In this document: in pieces, positions 31,397 to 34,577 of the stretch
Layout: every line of letters begins with the position of its first letter
How positions within the stretch are numbered: position 1 is the first letter of the stretch
NCBI GenBank assembly: GCA_903904835.1
Contig: CAIVEI010000083.1
Span: forward strand, 1-34,577
DNA length: 34,577 bases
DNA from: an uncultured Schlesneria sp.
Lineage (GTDB): Bacteria > Planctomycetota > Planctomycetia > Planctomycetales > Planctomycetaceae
Reading direction: 5' to 3'
Made by a program: the position numbers and the translations under genes
Notes under the pieces: generated by a model
What the model saw: only the letters and a program-made list of their open reading frames with translations
Database searches by the model: none
What the model was told of the DNA's origin: nothing

Positions 31397-32614
31397 ATGA
31401 ACGATGACGGTCAGGTTCCTGGGCTAAAATCGGCAAAACCTGCGCCGACGCACGCAACAGATCGTGACACGCCAGCGACGAAACAAACTCGACCGGAAAA
31501 TCAGACGACAACCGGTCAGAAATCGGGTGGTCATGCGATTAGCAAAACCGGGGCTGCTCCGAGTCGTTTCTTGATTGTGGCGATGATTGCAATTCTGTTT
31601 GGATTGGGTTGGCTCGGTTGGTTTCTGTTGCTCAGTAAAACGGTCAGCGAAACAGACATCGACCTGATGGGGAACATTGATGTCCGGCAGGTGAATCTGG
31701 CATTCAAGGTCGATGGTCGAATCGACGAATTGGCCGTCGACGAAGGTATCGCAGTGAAGGCGAACGATATTATTGCCTCGCTCGACAAACGTTATTTCAA
31801 TGACGAGCTGAGAATCCTTCGCGCTAGACGAGCTAATCTTGCTGCGAATGTCGCCAAGCTGGAACATGGTTCCCGCCCCGAAGAGATCGCTCAGGCGCGG
31901 GCTTTGACCGCCGACCGTGAAGTTGCCGTGGTCAAAGCCAAGGAAGATTATCATCGTGCGGAAGCGCTGGTGAACAAAGGGGGTGTCTCACGCCAGGATT
32001 TTGATCGTTATCATTCGGCTCTCGATTCGGCTGAGGCTCAGCTTAAGGCTGCAAAAGAATCGCAGCATCTGGTCGAAATTGGACCGCGTCAGGAGGATAT
32101 CGACGTGGCTCACGCCTTGCTGTCTGAACACGACGCGTTGATTGTGCAGAGCGAACGTCGATTAGCGGATGCCGACCTGGTGGCACCAAACGATGGAGTT
32201 ATTCTGACCCGGGCACGCGAGCGGGGTGCGATCGTGCAACCGGGTGAAACCGTTTTCGCGTTAACTCTGGCCTCACCCGTCTGGGTTCGAACCTACGTCA
32301 GCGAACGTGATCTCGGATTGATTTCGCCAGACATGACGGTAACCGTGATCACCGATTCAGGACCGGACCGACCCTACTCAGGCAAGATTGGTTTCATTTC
32401 GCCGACTGCGGAATTTACACCCAAAACCGTGGAAACGCGCGAGCTGCGTACTGACCTCGTTTATCGATTACGTATTGTGGTGGATAATCCCGATGGTGGC
32501 TTGCGTCAGGGGATGCCGGTCACCGTCCGCGTTCAGTTAACACATCCACGTCCGAAGACGTTCTGGGCGCAGACACGCGAATTGCTTCGGTCGAGGCTTG
32601 GCCTTCACAATTGA
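31397..32614 (+). CDS. HlyD/YbhG-family membrane fusion protein of an ABC exporter
   Basis: 405 residues from ATG 31397, which has GGGAG seven bases upstream; an earlier in-frame ATG (31355) has no ribosome site. Residues ~1-56 are a polar cytoplasmic tail rich in Thr/Pro/Lys, long for the family. Residues ~58-80 are the single membrane helix (FLIVAMIAILFGLGWLGWFLL). The periplasmic part has the biotinyl-lipoyl-like half NIDVRQVNLAFKVDGRIDEL, a coiled-coil hairpin (~125-220; ALTADREVAVVKAKEDYHRA, VNKGGVSRQDFDRYHSALDS) and the second half ADLVAPNDGVILTRARERGA, then barrel strands. It links the ABC exporter to an outer membrane channel. The ABC ATPase gene begins 13 bp downstream, as in ybhG-ybhF. 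Exported compound unknown. Confidence 0.92.
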   Translation: MNDDGQVPGLKSAKPAPTHATDRDTPATKQTRPENQTTTGQKSGGHAISKTGAAPSRFLIVAMIAILFGLGWLGWFLLLSKTVSETDIDLMGNIDVRQVNLAFKVDGRIDELAVDEGIAVKANDIIASLDKRYFNDELRILRARRANLAANVAKLEHGSRPEEIAQARALTADREVAVVKAKEDYHRAEALVNKGGVSRQDFDRYHSALDSAEAQLKAAKESQHLVEIGPRQEDIDVAHALLSEHDALIVQSERRLADADLVAPNDGVILTRARERGAIVQPGETVFALTLASPVWVRTYVSERDLGLISPDMTVTVITDSGPDRPYSGKIGFISPTAEFTPKTVETRELRTDLVYRLRIVVDNPDGGLRQGMPVTVRVQLTHPRPKTFWAQTRELLRSRLGLHN

Positions 32615-32627
32615 AAAGTCATCGTAC

Positions 32628-34577
32628 GTGAATGCCGACTCTCTCATTATCGCCGAAGGACTAACGAAGCGATTCCGCAGGGAAGAATCTCCGGTTAGCG
32701 AAAGCGTCGCAGCCGCTTCCAGCCGCAGTACATCTTCAAATCAATTCCCCATGGCAAAAAATCCCCCGGCGATCGATCGGCTTAACGCCCGGATTGAACC
32801 CGGACGAGTAACGGGTCTGGTTGGTCCTGATGGTTCCGGCAAAACGACGCTGCTCAGGTTATTCGCCGGATTACTACTGCCGACCGAAGGTCGACTGACG
32901 GTCTGCGGCGCCGATCCAGGAACCGAACTGGCGCGGCTTCGGCAAGACGTCAGCTATATGCCTCAACGGTTTGGATTGTACGAAGATTTGAGTGTCGAAC
33001 AGAATCTCACACTTTACGCAGACCTGTTTAATGTGGTGGGGAGCGAACGGAAACAGGCCTTCGATCGATTGCTGGCGTTCACGGATCTCAAGCGATTTAC
33101 AGACCGGTTGGCTGGAGCATTGTCGGGTGGTATGAAGCAGAAGCTCGGCCTGGCGTGCGCGTTAATTCGGACCCCGAAACTCCTGCTTCTGGATGAACCA
33201 TCGGTAGGTGTCGACCCGATCTCGCGCCGCGAGCTCTGGAAAATGGTTTATGAACTTGTCGATCAAGGAATCGGCGTCGTCTGGAGTACATCCTATCTGG
33301 ACGAGGCTGAGCGATGCGGCGAAGTACTGCTCCTGTCCGAAGGAAAACTGCTTTATAACGGGCCTCCGAAAGATTTGACGAATCGAGTCGCCGGTCGAAG
33401 TTTTCTGATTGCCGGAAAGGGAGCCTCCGGCCGTAAATTGTTAACGAATGCACTCAAACGTCCTGACGTTCTCGACGGCGTTATCCAGGGAGCTTGCGTG
33501 CGTCTGGTCATGAAAAAGGGTTTTCCACCACCAACGGCTCAGAGTTTGGGGGTCGAAGATTTTGAGATCAAACCGACAGCGCCCAGGTTCGAAGATGCCT
33601 TTGTCGATCTGCTGGGTGGCGCACCGAAAGAAGAGTCGGCATTATTCGATTTATCGAACGTCCATGAATCCACTGGAGACGGAGTGATTGTCGAAGCCGA
33701 TGGTTTGACGAAGCGGTTCGGCGATTTCACGGCGGCTGACAATATCTCGTTTAAAATCGGACGAGGTGAGATTTTTGGTTTGCTGGGTCCGAACGGGGCT
33801 GGTAAGTCCACGACATTTAAAATGATGTGCGGGTTGCTGCGTCCGACCTGGGGACAAGCATTTGTCAGCGGTATAGACCTGTATGCGGCGGGTGGCGAAG
33901 CACGTGGCCGAGTCGGCTATATGGCTCAGAAATTCTCGCTTTATGGTGACTTGAGTGCCCGTCAGAATCTCTCGTTTTTTGCAGGAGTTTACGGCCTTTC
34001 GGGGACTCGCAGGAACGAAGCGATCGATCGCGTCGTGACGGCCTTCCATCTCGAACCGCATCTCGACACAAATTCCAGTGAATTGCCGCTCGGGTTTAAG
34101 CAGAGACTGGCGCTGGCGTGCGCCATCATGCACGATCCTGCCGTTCTGTTTCTGGACGAGCCGACTTCAGGTGTTGACCCGCTGACGCGGCGTGAGTTCT
34201 GGTCGCATATCAATGCCATGGTCGAGCGAGGCGTCACGATCATGGTGACGACCCACTTCCTGGATGAAGCGGAATATTGTGATCGGATCGGACTGGTCTA
34301 TCGCGGTCGCGTCATCGCTGAAGGGACTCCCGATGAACTCAAAGCAAGCGTGCGTAGCGATGAACGGACAGAGCCGACGTTGGAAGATGCGTTCATTGAG
34401 TTGGTCGAAGAATTTGATCGTAGCGAAGGCCGCATGCCGGCCCAGAGTTCAGAACAGACCCTTCCGAAGTTAGACGCCCCTGCGTTAGCCCGACGCGCAA
34501 GCGAGGGATCTTCGGTCTTCGCTGTCGACGAATCAGATACCTCGCTTGCGCGGCGGGCTAACGCAGGGGCGTCTAAC
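32628..34577 (+). CDS. YbhF-like ABC transporter ATPase with two fused nucleotide-binding domains, 3' end outside window
   Basis: GTG start at 32628, 13 bp after the HlyD stop; the frame is open to the window end (650 codons). NBD1: Walker A GPDGSGKT at 66-73, Q-loop YMPQRFGLYEDLS, signature LSGGMKQK, Walker B LLLLDEPSVGVD near residue 190. A ~30-residue Ser-rich insert (17-46) interrupts its first strand region. NBD2: Walker A GPNGAGKS near 388, Q-loop YMAQKFSLYGDLS, degenerate signature LPLGFKQR as in YbhF relatives, Walker B VLFLDEPTSGVD near 509, switch His in VTTHFLDEAE. The two NBDs power one exporter; the permease genes (ybhS/ybhR type) should follow outside. The last 37 residues (from 34469) are encoded by a large inverted repeat read in frame (PALARRASEG and SLARRANAG). 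Confidence 0.9.
   Translation, partial: MNADSLIIAEGLTKRFRREESPVSESVAAASSRSTSSNQFPMAKNPPAIDRLNARIEPGRVTGLVGPDGSGKTTLLRLFAGLLLPTEGRLTVCGADPGTELARLRQDVSYMPQRFGLYEDLSVEQNLTLYADLFNVVGSERKQAFDRLLAFTDLKRFTDRLAGALSGGMKQKLGLACALIRTPKLLLLDEPSVGVDPISRRELWKMVYELVDQGIGVVWSTSYLDEAERCGEVLLLSEGKLLYNGPPKDLTNRVAGRSFLIAGKGASGRKLLTNALKRPDVLDGVIQGACVRLVMKKGFPPPTAQSLGVEDFEIKPTAPRFEDAFVDLLGGAPKEESALFDLSNVHESTGDGVIVEADGLTKRFGDFTAADNISFKIGRGEIFGLLGPNGAGKSTTFKMMCGLLRPTWGQAFVSGIDLYAAGGEARGRVGYMAQKFSLYGDLSARQNLSFFAGVYGLSGTRRNEAIDRVVTAFHLEPHLDTNSSELPLGFKQRLALACAIMHDPAVLFLDEPTSGVDPLTRREFWSHINAMVERGVTIMVTTHFLDEAEYCDRIGLVYRGRVIAEGTPDELKASVRSDERTEPTLEDAFIELVEEFDRSEGRMPAQSSEQTLPKLDAPALARRASEGSSVFAVDESDTSLARRANAGASN
34469..34577. 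repeat. 40-bp inverted repeat read in frame in the ABC ATPase gene
   Basis: Arms 34469-34508 and 34538-34577 match as reverse complements at 38 of 40 positions (mismatches at arm positions 2 and 16 of the right arm), around a 29-bp loop. The right arm ends at the window edge and may continue. Both arms are read in frame. The string ALARRASEG is one I recall from many planctomycete proteins and marks a dispersed repeat. Extent beyond the window is unknown. Confidence 0.85.

Overview
The window looks like chromosomal DNA from a planctomycete (Planctomycetota, possibly of the Schlesneria/Planctomicrobium type). This is inferred from gene content: a formylglycine sulfatase, a secreted tandem DUF1080 protein, a TPR/peptidase-MA protein, a remnant resembling the C-terminal tail of planctomycete ECF sigma factors, and GC-rich palindromic repeats, some of which are translated in frame. 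No rRNA or species marker is present, so the lineage call is moderate.

Left end (1-1.4 kb): the 3' part of a tyrosine recombinase gene stops 4 bp from the 3' end of a tRNA-Arg(UCG) gene on the other strand. This is the layout of a tRNA-integrated element whose body lies to the left, outside the window. Next come a large secreted TPR protein with an HExxH gluzincin domain (minus), a divergent GmhA-like SIS isomerase (plus), a GYF_2/membrane protein with a superinfection-immunity-type domain (minus), and an OmpA-type lipoprotein (minus) with a clear terminator and a well-formed promoter about 230 bp upstream.

Central minus-strand block (7.3-18 kb): a solitary LutB-like iron-sulfur protein, a secreted double DUF1080 protein, then a probable operon lysR-gltB-gltD-rpiB. 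The operon encodes both subunits of NADPH-type glutamate synthase, with a LysR regulator as first gene and a candidate LysR box upstream. rnhA and infA form another minus-strand pair (infA first).

Plus-strand block (19.4-21.8 kb): a consensus sigma70-type promoter precedes a small secreted thioredoxin-fold-like protein lacking CXXC. After a run of small hairpins come a TetR regulator and an MDR/quinone-type oxidoreductase that overlap by 4 bp. serC is convergent to them.

Right part (23.5-34.6 kb): a secreted Gly/His/Asn-rich low-complexity protein with a TPR tail, an arylsulfatase, a composite palindromic repeat cluster, a secreted esterase, a membrane-anchored three-repeat beta protein that appears to derive from an ECF sigma factor tail, a small 61-residue protein, and the start of a YbhG/YbhF-like exporter operon. 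That operon comprises an HlyD-type adaptor and a double-NBD ABC ATPase which runs off the window through a 40-bp inverted repeat read in frame.

I found no CRISPR array, insertion sequence, toxin-antitoxin pair or obvious defence cluster. The strongest unusual theme is palindromic repeat DNA lying between genes and, in two places, translated in frame at the end of a gene. The second is a truncated sigma-factor tail apparently reused as a membrane anchor.
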